From NCBI GenBank assembly GCA_963728765.1, contig CAVSKX010000004.1, positions 868,001 through 932,000 of the forward strand: DNA of 64,000 nt. The letters run 5' to 3'. This DNA is from AC-32 sp963728765 (GTDB taxonomy: Bacteria; Actinomycetota; Thermoleophilia; Gaiellales; Gaiellaceae). The notes below the pieces were generated by a model. That model was not told the origin of the DNA. It saw nothing but the letters and a program-made list of their open reading frames with translations, and did no database searches. This document shows positions 48,798-57,113 of this stretch, one piece after another. Numbering within the stretch: position 1 is the stretch's first letter; every line of letters begins with the position of its first letter. A program made the translations under genes and the position numbers.

Positions 48798-51017
48798 TTA
48801 CCTCGCGGGCACGGGAGGTGCCTCGGGGATCGGCTCTGTCTCGCTCGCGACGGCGACCCGTGGCAACCATTCGAGCCAGCTCGGGAGATACCAGTTCCAG
48901 TCGCCGAGCAGCTTCATGCTCGCGGGGAGCAAGACCCCCCGGATGATCGTTGCGTCGATCAACACGGCGGCGGCCAAGCCCACGCCGAACTGCTTCAGCA
49001 GGTCAAAGGACAGGGTGATGAAGACCGAGAAGACGAGCACCATCACGATTGCGGCGCTGGTCACGACGCTAGCTGTGGTCTTGATCCCGTGCTCCACCGC
49101 CTCGTCGGTCGACATGCCGTGATCGACGCCCTCGCGGATGCGGCTGATGATGAAGACGTGGTAGTCCATCGAGAGCCCGAACAGGATCACGAACAGGAAC
49201 ATCGGCATGAACGACTCGATCCCTCCCGACGAGGCACCGATCAATCCGCGCCCCACGCCGTCCTGGAAGACGAGCACGAGGATCCCGTAGGCGGCAGCGA
49301 CCGAGAGGGCGTTCAGCACGATCGCCTTCACCGCGATCACGATCGAGCGGAAGGCGAGCAGCATCAGCACGAAGGTCAGCGCGAACACGAAGGCGAACAC
49401 GTAGGGCGTCCTCTGCCGGAACTGGTGCTCGAAGTCGATCGAGCTCGCCGTCATCCCTCCGACGCCCGTGGTCGCGTCCGGAAGTCTCCCGACAGTCGCC
49501 GGCACGAGGTCGTCGCGGAGCGTCTGGACAGCGTGTTTCGAAGCCGAGTTCGTGCCGTTGCCCGCGATCGGGATCGAGATCAGGGCGACGGTGTCCGCGC
49601 TGTTGACGTCGACCTCGATCGGCTGGAACATCTCACCGCTCGAGAGCGCCCGTCGCCTTAGCTCCACGATCGCACTCCGGGCTGTGCCCGAGCGGACATC
49701 GGGGGCCTCGACCAGAACCTCTGCAGCCAGGGCATCGCCGGGGAACGCCTTCTGGATCTTGTCGTAGGCCCTGATGACGGCGAGCGACCGTGGGTACGAC
49801 TCAATGCTGTTCTGCGTCGTCTGCAGCCGAAGCGCTGGCACGGCGAGGGCGATCAGGACGCCGGCTGCCAAGACTCCTGAGAGGAGCGGCCGCCGCATGA
49901 CCCGCTCGACGATCGCGCCCCAGAAGCGGCTCTCGCCGACGCGCTGATCGGGACTGCGCAGAAATGGCACGCGGCCCTTGTTCACACGGTCCCCAAGCTT
50001 GGACAGCAATGCCGGGAGCACCGTCAGTGACCCGAGTACGGAAATGGCGACGACGAGCATCGTCGCCGCGGCGAAGCCCTCAAAGGTCTTGTCGCCACTG
50101 ATGAACATCCCGGCCATCGCCACGATCACCGTGAAGCCCGAGATCAGGACGGAGCGGCCCGATGTCGCCGCCGCAGCCTCGATCGACGCGGTCTCCGCCC
50201 GTCCGGCCGCGCGCTCCTCGCGTTCCCGCTTGAGATAGAACATCGAGTAGTCGACTCCGACCGCGAGTCCGATCAGCAGGACGACCGCGTTTACCGCGTC
50301 GTCCATCGGCAGCACCTTGCTCGGCAACGCCAGCAGCCCGATCGCCGCGATCACAGACGTCAACGCGAGCAGGAGGGGGATCCCGGCGGCCACCAGCGCC
50401 CCGAACGTCAGCAGAAGGATCCCCAGCGTCACCGGGAGCGAGATCGCACCCGCCTTCAGCAGATCCTTGCCGAACTGGTCGTTGATCGCCTTGTTCGCGC
50501 TTCCACCGCCGAACTCCGCGATGGTGAACTGAGGACTCGCGCCCTGCGCATCCTCGACCGCTGCCAGGATCGGCTCGACCTTGTCCTTGGCGTCTTCGGA
50601 CTTGCCGCGGATGTCGAACTCGACCAGGGCCGAGTGCCCGTCGCTCGAGACCTGGCCCGCATTCCCAGGCGCGAACGGCCCGTCGATGTTGGTCGCGTTC
50701 GGCTGCGCCTCCAGCCGCCTGACCACGTCTTGCACGGTGGCGCGGAACCGAGCGCTCGTCGCGGTCAGCGCCGAGCTCTGAACGAGCACCAGCTCCTTCG
50801 CCGGCTGCTCGAACTCGTCATTGAGGATCTGCTGGACGCGGCCTGATTCACCCGGCCCAGGCTCGTTCGCCGACAGCGACTCCGTTCCGACGATCGATCC
50901 CAGCGCGAACGCGACCACGACGAACGCCAGCCACCCAAAGACGGCTGTCTTCCAGTGCCTCGCGCTCCACCGGCCCACCCGAGCAGCCAGGTTCTCCCTC
51001 GAGACCGACTCGGCCAT
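48798..51017 (-). CDS. MMPL-family RND transporter
   Basis: A 739-residue exporter with two repeats of an extracytoplasmic domain and a five-helix MMPL bundle. Hallmarks are RWSARHWKTAVFGWLAFVVVAFALG at the N-terminus, GLAVGVDYSMFYLKREREER, ISGFTVIVAMAGMFISGDKTFEG, and in the second half FGLSMDYHVFIISRIREGVD. The GxDYxMF/Y and GxSMDYHVF motifs hold the proton-relay Asp and Tyr. Such pumps move lipids or hydrophobic compounds. It is not next to a lipid-synthesis cluster here. Confidence 0.93.
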   Translation of the reverse strand: MAESVSRENLAARVGRWSARHWKTAVFGWLAFVVVAFALGSIVGTESLSANEPGPGESGRVQQILNDEFEQPAKELVLVQSSALTATSARFRATVQDVVRRLEAQPNATNIDGPFAPGNAGQVSSDGHSALVEFDIRGKSEDAKDKVEPILAAVEDAQGASPQFTIAEFGGGSANKAINDQFGKDLLKAGAISLPVTLGILLLTFGALVAAGIPLLLALTSVIAAIGLLALPSKVLPMDDAVNAVVLLIGLAVGVDYSMFYLKREREERAAGRAETASIEAAAATSGRSVLISGFTVIVAMAGMFISGDKTFEGFAAATMLVVAISVLGSLTVLPALLSKLGDRVNKGRVPFLRSPDQRVGESRFWGAIVERVMRRPLLSGVLAAGVLIALAVPALRLQTTQNSIESYPRSLAVIRAYDKIQKAFPGDALAAEVLVEAPDVRSGTARSAIVELRRRALSSGEMFQPIEVDVNSADTVALISIPIAGNGTNSASKHAVQTLRDDLVPATVGRLPDATTGVGGMTASSIDFEHQFRQRTPYVFAFVFALTFVLMLLAFRSIVIAVKAIVLNALSVAAAYGILVLVFQDGVGRGLIGASSGGIESFMPMFLFVILFGLSMDYHVFIISRIREGVDHGMSTDEAVEHGIKTTASVVTSAAIVMVLVFSVFITLSFDLLKQFGVGLAAAVLIDATIIRGVLLPASMKLLGDWNWYLPSWLEWLPRVAVASETEPIPEAPPVPAR

Positions 51018-51125
51018 GCCTTCCCCAATCCTCGCGGTCCGCCTCGACGATACGACGCCCTGGTCAGGGGGTCAAGAGGTCGTCTTCAGCGCACGACCGA
51101 GGTCCGGCGGCGCCCACCGAACCGG

Positions 51126-51218
51126 TCATCCGGTCGCCACATGTTGCACCGCGGTGAAGTTGCCGCGGACTACGCCGAAGGCCGCGAAGACGAGCGCGGC
51201 CTGATCGCTCGACGGCGG
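51126..51218 (-). repeat. Direct repeat, copy A (DUF202-derived)
   Basis: About 93 bp that match 52760-52852 in the same orientation at roughly 85% by eye. Both copies encode the DUF202 C-terminus on the minus strand. They flank the MFS exporter gene. Confidence 0.85.
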
Positions 51219-51221
51219 CAC
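51126..51221 (-). pseudogene. Remnant of a DUF202 membrane-protein gene
   Basis: The minus strand from about 51221 to the TGA at 51126 reads VPPSSDQAALVFAAFGVV, then RGNFTAVQHVATG, nearly the same as the last 31 residues of the intact DUF202 protein at 52760-53119 (where it ends GIFTAVLLVATG). Nothing of the N-terminal two thirds or a start codon is left. It lies just upstream of the MFS exporter and is the decayed left copy of a duplication. Confidence 0.85.
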
Positions 51222-51285
51222 AGCCGCCTTCCAGCCCCGCCGAGCCTAGCGGGATGGTGTGGCCCGCGCGGGTAGCGTGCACGCG

Positions 51286-52746
51286 GTGAGCGACACGACC
51301 TCCCCGCGCCCGCACACCGGGCGCACGCTCTCGATTCTCGGCCTCGCGGCGCTGGCCTACGCGCTGGCGCAGACGACGGTCATCCCAGCGATCCCGGACC
51401 TCATGTCCGCGCTCCACACCGACGAGAGCGGCGTTACCTGGACGCTGACGGCCTACCTCGTCTCGGCCGCCGTCTTCACGCCGCTCGTCGGGCGGCTCGG
51501 CGACATTTACGGCAAGCGGCGGCTGCTCGTGGTCGCGCTCATCGCGTTCGCGGGAGGATCGGTCATCGCCGCCGTGTCGGCGAGCCTCTGGATCGTCGTT
51601 GTGGGCCGCGTCGTGCAGGGCGTCGGCGGCGGCATCTTCCCGCTCTGCTTCGCGATCGTCCGCGACGAGTTCCCGCGCGAGCGCGTCGCGCGCGGTGTCG
51701 GACTGGTGTCGGCGATCGCGGGGATCGGCGGCGGGCTCGGTCTGGTGCTCGGCGGGCTCCTCGTCGACCACGCGTCGTACCACTGGATCTTCTGGCTCGG
51801 CGCCGCGATGGGGATCGGCGCCGCGGTCGCGACGGAGCTGCTCGTGCCGGAGTCGCCGATTCGCACCCCCGCGCGGCTCGACGTGCGCGGCGCCATCGTG
51901 CTCGCGGTCGGGCTCGTGCTGCCGCTGATCGCAATCTCGCAGGCGCACGACGTCGGTTGGGCGAGTACCCGGACGCTCGGGCTGATCGGCGCCGGGCTCG
52001 TCGTGCTCGCGTTCTGGGTGGCGCTCGAGCGGCGTACCGAGGAGCCGCTCGCCGACGTCGAGGCGCTCGTGAAACCACCGGTGCTGCTGACCAACGTCGC
52101 GACGCTGCTAGTCGGCTTCGGGATGTTCGGCTCGTTCATCCTGATCCCGCAGCTGGCGGAGACACCGACCTCGACCGGCTACGGCTTCGGCGTCGACGCG
52201 ACGCGGGCGGGGCTGCTGCTCGTGCCGGGCTGCCTGACGATGCTGGCGCTCGGACCGGTCTCGGGGATCCTCGGCGGCCGGGTCGGCAACAAGGTGCCGC
52301 TCGCGCTCGGCGGCTTCCTCACCGCACTCGGTCTGGCGCTGCTCGCCGTCGCGCACGGGAGCCAGGCGGAGGTGATCGCCTTCAGCACCGTCATGTGCGG
52401 CGGCATCGGGCTCGCCTTCGCGGCGATGCCGAACTTGATCATCGAGGCCGTACCGCCGCACCAGACCGGCGAGGCCACGGGCTTCAACGCTCTCGTCCGC
52501 TCCGTCGGCTCCTCCCTCGGCTCGCAGGTCTCGGCGACCGTCCTCGCCGGCAGCGCGGTCGCGGGGATCTCGACCGACGCCGGGTACACGAAGGCGTTCG
52601 CGATCTCAGCCGTCGTGGCCGCCTGCGCCGGGGCGGTCGCGGTCGTGATCCCGCGCGCGCGGATTCCGGCCCGCGTGCCGACGCTGGGCGAGGTCGGCGC
52701 CGCCTCGCCACTCGCCGAGCCCGCGTACTCGCAGGAAGAGTTCTGA
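51286..52746 (+). CDS. MFS transporter, DHA2-like
   Basis: A 486-residue, about 14-helix exporter. It opens with LAALAYALAQTTVIPAIPDL, followed by WTLTAYLVSAAVFTPLVGRLGDIYGKRRLL (motif A) and VGRVVQGVGGGIFPLCFAIVRDEFP, where motif C-like GLGLVLGGLLVD follows. The GTG at 51286 is used rather than an in-frame start nine codons upstream. It is framed by a DUF202 gene and its remnant in direct repeat. Substrate unknown, probably hydrophobic drug or metabolite. Confidence 0.9.
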   Translation: MSDTTSPRPHTGRTLSILGLAALAYALAQTTVIPAIPDLMSALHTDESGVTWTLTAYLVSAAVFTPLVGRLGDIYGKRRLLVVALIAFAGGSVIAAVSASLWIVVVGRVVQGVGGGIFPLCFAIVRDEFPRERVARGVGLVSAIAGIGGGLGLVLGGLLVDHASYHWIFWLGAAMGIGAAVATELLVPESPIRTPARLDVRGAIVLAVGLVLPLIAISQAHDVGWASTRTLGLIGAGLVVLAFWVALERRTEEPLADVEALVKPPVLLTNVATLLVGFGMFGSFILIPQLAETPTSTGYGFGVDATRAGLLLVPGCLTMLALGPVSGILGGRVGNKVPLALGGFLTALGLALLAVAHGSQAEVIAFSTVMCGGIGLAFAAMPNLIIEAVPPHQTGEATGFNALVRSVGSSLGSQVSATVLAGSAVAGISTDAGYTKAFAISAVVAACAGAVAVVIPRARIPARVPTLGEVGAASPLAEPAYSQEEF

Positions 52747-52759
52747 CCGCCCTATCGAG

Positions 52760-52852
52760 TCATCCGGTCGCGACGAGCAGCACGGCGGTGAAGATGCCGA
52801 GGACCACACCGAAGGCTGCGAAGACGAGCGCAGCCTGGTCGCTCGAGGGCAC
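52760..52852 (-). repeat. Direct repeat, copy B (within the intact DUF202 gene)
   Basis: The intact partner of the repeat at 51126-51218; it covers the DUF202 stop codon and the last 30 codons. Confidence 0.85.
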
Positions 52853-53119
52853 GTCTTCACCGGCGGACAGCGCGCGGCCCACGTCGCGGTTGCGGACGTA
52901 GCCGTACGCGGTGCTGGCCACGCCGACGACGGCGAAGGCGATCCCGATCACCTCGTAGGGCCAGTTCGCCCCGCTCGAGAGGTCCGGGACCAGCCGCCCG
53001 GCCGCGAAGCTCACGGCGAAGCAGGTCAGGCCGGTCCGCCACCAGGCGAGGTAGGTCCGCTCGAGCGCGAGCCGGGTCCTGCGCGTGGCGTCGGCGACTT
53101 CGTGCTCGTGCTCGCCCAC
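52760..53119 (-). CDS. DUF202-family membrane protein
   Basis: A 119-residue protein with three membrane helices. The family signature RTRLALERTYLAWWRTGLTCFAVSFAAGRLVP sits at about 14-45, then WPYEVIGIAFAVVGVASTAYGYVRNRDV and the C-terminal ALVFAAFGVVLGIFTAVLL. Function is unknown; members occur beside transporters. GTG start. Its C-terminal coding segment is duplicated at 51126. Confidence 0.85.
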   Translation of the reverse strand: MGEHEHEVADATRRTRLALERTYLAWWRTGLTCFAVSFAAGRLVPDLSSGANWPYEVIGIAFAVVGVASTAYGYVRNRDVGRALSAGEDVPSSDQAALVFAAFGVVLGIFTAVLLVATG

Positions 53120-53161
53120 GTCTCTGCAGTTCGCCTGCAGCGGCCAAGTTCCTTACCCGCG

Positions 53162-53443
53162 TCAGCGAACGACGCGCTCGAGGCCGACGGTGCGCCGGAG
53201 ACGGTCGAGCGCCCAGGCGTAGAGCGGCCAGTCCTCCGCAGGAACGACGCACAGGGCGTGGGCCCAGCCTTCGATGATCCGCCCCTCGCGCAGGAGCCGC
53301 GGGACCGTTCCCGTAGGGTACGTGCCGGCCCGGCTCGAGATCGCCGCCTCAACGTCGTCGGCTCGCGCGCGGCGAGGGCGAGCCGCGTAGTCCTGCGACA
53401 TCACGGCGAGCCGGCGCAGCGCCGGGATCGAGACGGGCTTCAT
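53162..53443 (-). pseudogene. Truncated YcaQ-like winged-helix (HTH_42) gene
   Basis: A 93-codon frame. Residues 1-35 (RRLAVMSQDYAARPRRARADDVEAAI) match the start of YcaQ-type winged-helix DNA glycosylases, and 36-90 (GTYPTGTVPRLLREGRIIEGWAHALCVVPAEDWPLYAWALDRLRR) match a later part. The intervening family segment of about 20-25 residues, usually ending RLGCVQLDS..., is missing, and some 250 C-terminal residues are absent. So it is a gene remnant with an in-frame internal deletion, or at best a short derived protein. Confidence 0.7.
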
Positions 53444-53475
53444 CCCAACCGAACGATGGCAGGCCCCGTGACCCG

Positions 53476-54420
53476 ATGGATTGTGTTGCGGTGAGTACCA
53501 GCGTCGAGGTCACTGCCGCGGAGTTCGCGGAGCTCTTTCGCAGCCTCAGCTCCTGGGGGCGGTGGGGCGAGGGGGATCAGCGAGGGGCGCTGAACAACCT
53601 CGAGCCGAGCCGGGTGGTCGCGGCGTCCCGTCTAGTGCACGAGGGGACGACCGTGACGCTGAGCTTGCCGATGAACACGCAGGCTGCGGAGGACAACCCG
53701 GAGCCGGCCGTTCACTACATGACGACCACCCCGGGCGGTGAGAGCGACCCCGGACTTCAGTTCGCGAAGGACTTCGTGGGCGCCGACTACCACAACGACG
53801 GCCACACGCACATCGACGCCTTCTGCCACGTCATCTACGAGGGCTCGCTCTACAACGGAGCCCCGGCCGCGTCCGTGACGGCGGACGGCGCGGCGGCGGA
53901 CTCCATCGATGCCCTCTCGAACGGCCTGGTGGGACGAGGCGTCCTGCTCGACATCCCCGGTCTCCGAGGAGTGCCCTGGCTCGAGCCGGGCGAGCACGTC
54001 TACCGCGGCGATCTCGAGACGGCCGAGCGCGAGCAGGGCGTCACCGTGGTCGAGGGCGACGTGCTGCTGGTTCGCACGGGCCACACGCGTCGCCTCGCCG
54101 AGCTTGGCCCGTGGGACACGACCAGCGCGAAGTCCGGGCTGCATCCGACGACCATGCCGTTCATCGCGGAGCGCGGCGTGTCCGTGCTCGGCAGCGACGG
54201 CAACAGCGACACCGCTCCGAGCAGCACCGAGGGGGTCGACTTCCCGATCCACGTCCTCGCGCTCAACGCGATGGGCGTCCACCTGCTCGACTACCTGCAG
54301 CTCGAAGAACTCCTGGCCGCGTGCGAGCGGACCGGACGTTGGGACTTCCTCTTCGTCGCCGCTCCGCTCCGAATCACCGGCGGAACGGGCTCCCCGCTCA
54401 ACCCGCTGGCTGTCTTCTAA
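53476..54420 (+). CDS. Cyclase/kynurenine-formamidase-family protein
   Basis: A 314-residue metal-dependent hydrolase of the cyclase family. The metal motif HNDGHTHIDAFCHVIYEG matches the HxGTHxDxPxH-type signature with GHTHID and a following His. WGRWGEGDQRGALN is the common opening of this subgroup, and VLALNAMGVHLLDYLQLEEL ends it. Subgroup members act on amide or lactone substrates. ATG at 53476; a GTG five codons later is possible. Start of a divergent pair with the YcaQ-like remnant, 32 nt apart. Confidence 0.88.
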   Translation: MDCVAVSTSVEVTAAEFAELFRSLSSWGRWGEGDQRGALNNLEPSRVVAASRLVHEGTTVTLSLPMNTQAAEDNPEPAVHYMTTTPGGESDPGLQFAKDFVGADYHNDGHTHIDAFCHVIYEGSLYNGAPAASVTADGAAADSIDALSNGLVGRGVLLDIPGLRGVPWLEPGEHVYRGDLETAEREQGVTVVEGDVLLVRTGHTRRLAELGPWDTTSAKSGLHPTTMPFIAERGVSVLGSDGNSDTAPSSTEGVDFPIHVLALNAMGVHLLDYLQLEELLAACERTGRWDFLFVAAPLRITGGTGSPLNPLAVF

Positions 54421-54527
54421 GGGAGCGGGTGCCGAGCATAGAAAGCGGCAAGGCCCTTGGCCATCGCCTGAGGAACCTGCAGGTGAAGCAGATGCGTCGC
54501 TCCAGGAAGATCGAAGGGCTCGACGTT
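54417..54527 (-). pseudogene. C-terminal remnant of an alpha/beta hydrolase
   Basis: The minus strand ends NVEPFDLPGATHLLHLQVPQ, then AMAKGLAAFYARHPLP and a stop. This is the usual alpha/beta hydrolase ending with the catalytic His in GATHLLHL. Upstream the frame is no longer hydrolase-like, so only about 36 codons survive. It overlaps the stop of the cyclase-family gene. Confidence 0.7.
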
Positions 54528-54531
54528 CGTG

Positions 54532-54666
54532 CGCAGCCGACAGGCGCTCCTCGCCGCGCTCGCGCACAGCCTCGACCTCTCGACCTGGGAATCGCTCGTC
54601 CGCAGACAAGGTCTGCCTGAAGGCGACGCGATCGCCCTCCTCGTCGGCATGGTCCGAGCTGCCTGA
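54532..54666 (+). pseudogene. C-terminal remnant of a TetR-type regulator
   Basis: The plus strand codes for RSRQALLAALAHSLDLSTWE, then SLVRRQGLPEGDAIALLVGMVRAA before TGA. This is typical of the last helices of TetR-family regulators. There is no start or HTH. It abuts the alpha/beta hydrolase remnant head to tail, as if a regulator-hydrolase pair was largely deleted at this point. Confidence 0.55.
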
Positions 54667-54675
54667 GAAGACCGG

Positions 54676-55884
54676 TCAGCCAGAGACCGTCGAGGTCTTG
54701 CGCGGCGGGTTGAAGAACGGCAGCTCCACCACCGTCGCCGGCGTCCGGCTGCGCCGTGCTTCCACCGTCCACTCGACCTCGATCCTCGTACCGGGCTCGC
54801 TCTGAGCCGCGTCGACGGACGCCAGCGCCACCATCTTCTTCAGGGTCGGGCTCCACGTCGTGCTCGTCGCCTTGCCGATCTGGCGGCGCCGCGCGTACAG
54901 CGGCACGGGCACGCGCGAGGGCGCCGGGTCGAACATCGGCGTCAGCCCCTTCGCCCGGTACAGCTCCTCCAGCGGCTCCCAGTCGAGCTCGAGCCCGACG
55001 AGCCTCCGCGGCGGCCCGCCCCGCTCCTGCTCATCCTCCAGGGCTCGCCGGCCGACGAAATAGGCCCGCTTCTCGAAGTCGACGAAACGGCCGAGGATCC
55101 CCAGCTCGAAGGGCGAGAACGACTGCTCCGGGATCAGCGCCCGCCGCACCGAGTCGAAGTCGGCCTCGATGAGGATCAGCCCGGCCTCGATTCGCGCGAT
55201 GTCGAGGGCGAGCATCCCGGCCGGCCTGATGCCGTAGGGCCGTCCCGCGGCCACGAATGCGTCCCAGACCTCGAGCGCGTGCTCACGCTCCACCCACACC
55301 TCGTAGCCGAGGTCGCCGGTGTAGCCCGTCCGGGAGACGTCGACGGCGACGCTACCCACCTTCGCAGCCCGTCGGCCGAAGTACTTGAGGTCTCCCCACC
55401 CCGTCCCGGTGGCCCCTTCGAGCACGTCGCGGCTCAACGGGCCCTGCACCGCCAGCGCGGCCACCCGTTCGCTCACGTCCTCGATCTCGACGTCGAGCCC
55501 GCGGGCGTTCAGGCGGAACCAGCGCAGCGACGGGTCGGCGGCAGTCCAGCGATACGTCTGCTCGTCCAGGCGGCCGACGGTCCCGTCGTCGACGACGCGG
55601 CCGTCTTCGTTGCACCAGGACGTGTAGTAGACGCGTCCGACCGCGAGCTTGCTCGCGTCCCGGGTGATCACGCGGTCGACGAGGCGTGTCGCGTCCGGGC
55701 CCGAGACGAGGTACTTGTAGAGCGGAGAGACGTCGATGAGCGCGGCCGCCTCGCGGATGGCGTTGTACTCGATCTCGTGGGAGTCGTGGTACGCGCTCGC
55801 GGCGAAGTAGCCGGACCACTCCCGCCACTGCTGCTTGCGGTTGAGCGGGGCGGCGCGGGGATAGAACGCCGTTCCTACCGACAC
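54676..55884 (-). CDS. GcvT-like aminomethyltransferase-family protein
   Basis: A 402-residue folate-binding T-protein homologue. N-terminal REWSGYFAASAYHDSHEIEYNAIREAAALIDVS, then GPDATRLVDRVITRDASKLAVGRVYYTSWCNEDGRVVDDGTV, RTGYTGDLGYEVWVE and RPAGMLALDIARIEAGLI all match GcvT. It is longer than a pure GcvT and pairs with a second, DmdA-like copy 7 nt upstream, with no GcvH or GcvP present. So it is more likely a demethylase of a small substrate than part of glycine cleavage. GTG start. Confidence 0.88.
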   Translation of the reverse strand: MSVGTAFYPRAAPLNRKQQWREWSGYFAASAYHDSHEIEYNAIREAAALIDVSPLYKYLVSGPDATRLVDRVITRDASKLAVGRVYYTSWCNEDGRVVDDGTVGRLDEQTYRWTAADPSLRWFRLNARGLDVEIEDVSERVAALAVQGPLSRDVLEGATGTGWGDLKYFGRRAAKVGSVAVDVSRTGYTGDLGYEVWVEREHALEVWDAFVAAGRPYGIRPAGMLALDIARIEAGLILIEADFDSVRRALIPEQSFSPFELGILGRFVDFEKRAYFVGRRALEDEQERGGPPRRLVGLELDWEPLEELYRAKGLTPMFDPAPSRVPVPLYARRRQIGKATSTTWSPTLKKMVALASVDAAQSEPGTRIEVEWTVEARRSRTPATVVELPFFNPPRKTSTVSG

Positions 55885-55891
55885 GGCAGAG

Positions 55892-57055
55892 CTACGACTT
55901 TGGGATCTGCTTCTCGGGGTCGAAGAAGGGCAGCGGCACGACGGTCGCTTCCCTGGCCCCGTCCGGGGTCTCCACGGTGACCTGCGCCCCCGGCTCGGTG
56001 CGCTCGACCGGCAGCCATGCGTACGCGATGTTCTTCTCCAGCCGCGGCGAGTACACGGCCGAGGTCACGCTTCCGTCCGCACCGTCCGCCGAGACCGGCC
56101 ACGCCGTCGCGTTCATCTCCAGCCGGTCGCCCTCGATCTCGACTCCGACGATCTTCTGCGTCACGCCTTCGTCGCGGATCCTCGTAAGTGCGTCCCGGGC
56201 GAGGAAGTCGGCGTCGGAGTCCAGGTTCACGAGCCGGTCGAGCCCCAGCTCGAAGGGGTTGTTCTCGTAGTTCATGTCCGCGCCCCAGTTGAAGATGCCG
56301 CCCTCGACCCGGCGGATGTCCACGGGTCCGGTGGGGCGGATCTCGTACGGGGCCCCCGTCTCCATGATCCGCTCCCACAGATCGTCCCCGCCCGAGGCGT
56401 CGAGGAGGTAGATCTCGTAGCCGACCTCGGAGGTCCACCCGGTGCGGGTGAGGATCAGCGGGATCCCGTCGAGCTCGAGCCGGCGGAAGCGGTAGTACGG
56501 AAGCTCGAGGATCTCCTCGCCGAACAGGTCGCGCACGAGGTCCTTCGACTTCGGCCCCTGGATCTGGAGCGGGTAGGCCTCGGCCATCGACAGCTGGACG
56601 TCCATCCCCGCATACGCGGCGAGCCCCTGCGCATAGGGCAGGACGTCGCTGTCGGCGAGCGCGAACCAGAACGTGTTCTCGTCCAGCCGCAGCATCACCG
56701 GGTCGTTCAGGATCCCGCCGTCCGGAGCCGTGATCAGGACGTACTTGCCCTGGCCGACCTCGCACTTGGTGAGGTCGCGGCACGTGAGCAGCTGGGCGAA
56801 CCGGAAGCCGTCCGGCCCCGTCACCTCCACGTTGCGCTCGACGGCGACGTCCCAGAGCGTCACGTGGTTCAGCAGGTGCCAGAACTCGGCCTCGAAGTCG
56901 TCGAAGTTGATCGGGAAGAGCGTGTGGTTGTAGACCGTGAAGCCCTTCGGGCCGTAGCGCTGCGTCGCCTCGTAGAACGGGCTGCGCCGAAGCCGCGCTC
57001 CCCGCTGCACCGTCGACATGTCGAACGGCCTGGCCATGGTCGAGACGTCGTTCAT
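55892..57055 (-). CDS. DmdA-like GcvT-family protein
   Basis: A 387-residue protein of the GcvT fold. YNHTLFPINFDDFEAEFWHLLNHVTLWDVAVERNVEVTGPDG, CRDLTKCEVGQGKYVLITAPDGGILNDPV, ALADSDVLPYAQGLA, PLQIQGPKSKDLV, RTGWTSEVGYEIYLLDA and GGIFNWGADMNYENNPFELGLDRLV line up with DMSP demethylase (DmdA) signatures. It may transfer a methyl group from DMSP or a related sulfonium or ammonium compound to folate; the real substrate is open. The ATG at 57055 has no ribosome site, and a TATAGT box 11 nt upstream suggests a nearly leaderless transcript. Confidence 0.85.
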   Translation of the reverse strand: MNDVSTMARPFDMSTVQRGARLRRSPFYEATQRYGPKGFTVYNHTLFPINFDDFEAEFWHLLNHVTLWDVAVERNVEVTGPDGFRFAQLLTCRDLTKCEVGQGKYVLITAPDGGILNDPVMLRLDENTFWFALADSDVLPYAQGLAAYAGMDVQLSMAEAYPLQIQGPKSKDLVRDLFGEEILELPYYRFRRLELDGIPLILTRTGWTSEVGYEIYLLDASGGDDLWERIMETGAPYEIRPTGPVDIRRVEGGIFNWGADMNYENNPFELGLDRLVNLDSDADFLARDALTRIRDEGVTQKIVGVEIEGDRLEMNATAWPVSADGADGSVTSAVYSPRLEKNIAYAWLPVERTEPGAQVTVETPDGAREATVVPLPFFDPEKQIPKS

Positions 57056-57066
57056 GCGCCGCGGCA

Positions 57067-57072
57067 ACTATA
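57067..57072 (-). promoter_or_regulatory. -10 box (TATAGT) of the GcvT/DmdA-like operon
   Basis: TATAGT on the minus strand lies 11 nt before the ATG at 57055. Transcription would begin within about 4-5 nt of the ATG. In a 70%-GC region this perfect AT-rich -10 stands out. The opposite strand has CTATAG overlapping, within 50 nt of the divergent FAD gene. Confidence 0.5.
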
Positions 57073-57113
57073 GACCGGTGCTCCTCGCCGTCTCGCCGAT
57101 AGGGTCGCCGCTG

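Noticed and set aside
54676..57055. Glycine cleavage operon
   Set aside because: GcvT-like proteins are present twice, but no GcvH, GcvP or Lpd lies in the window.
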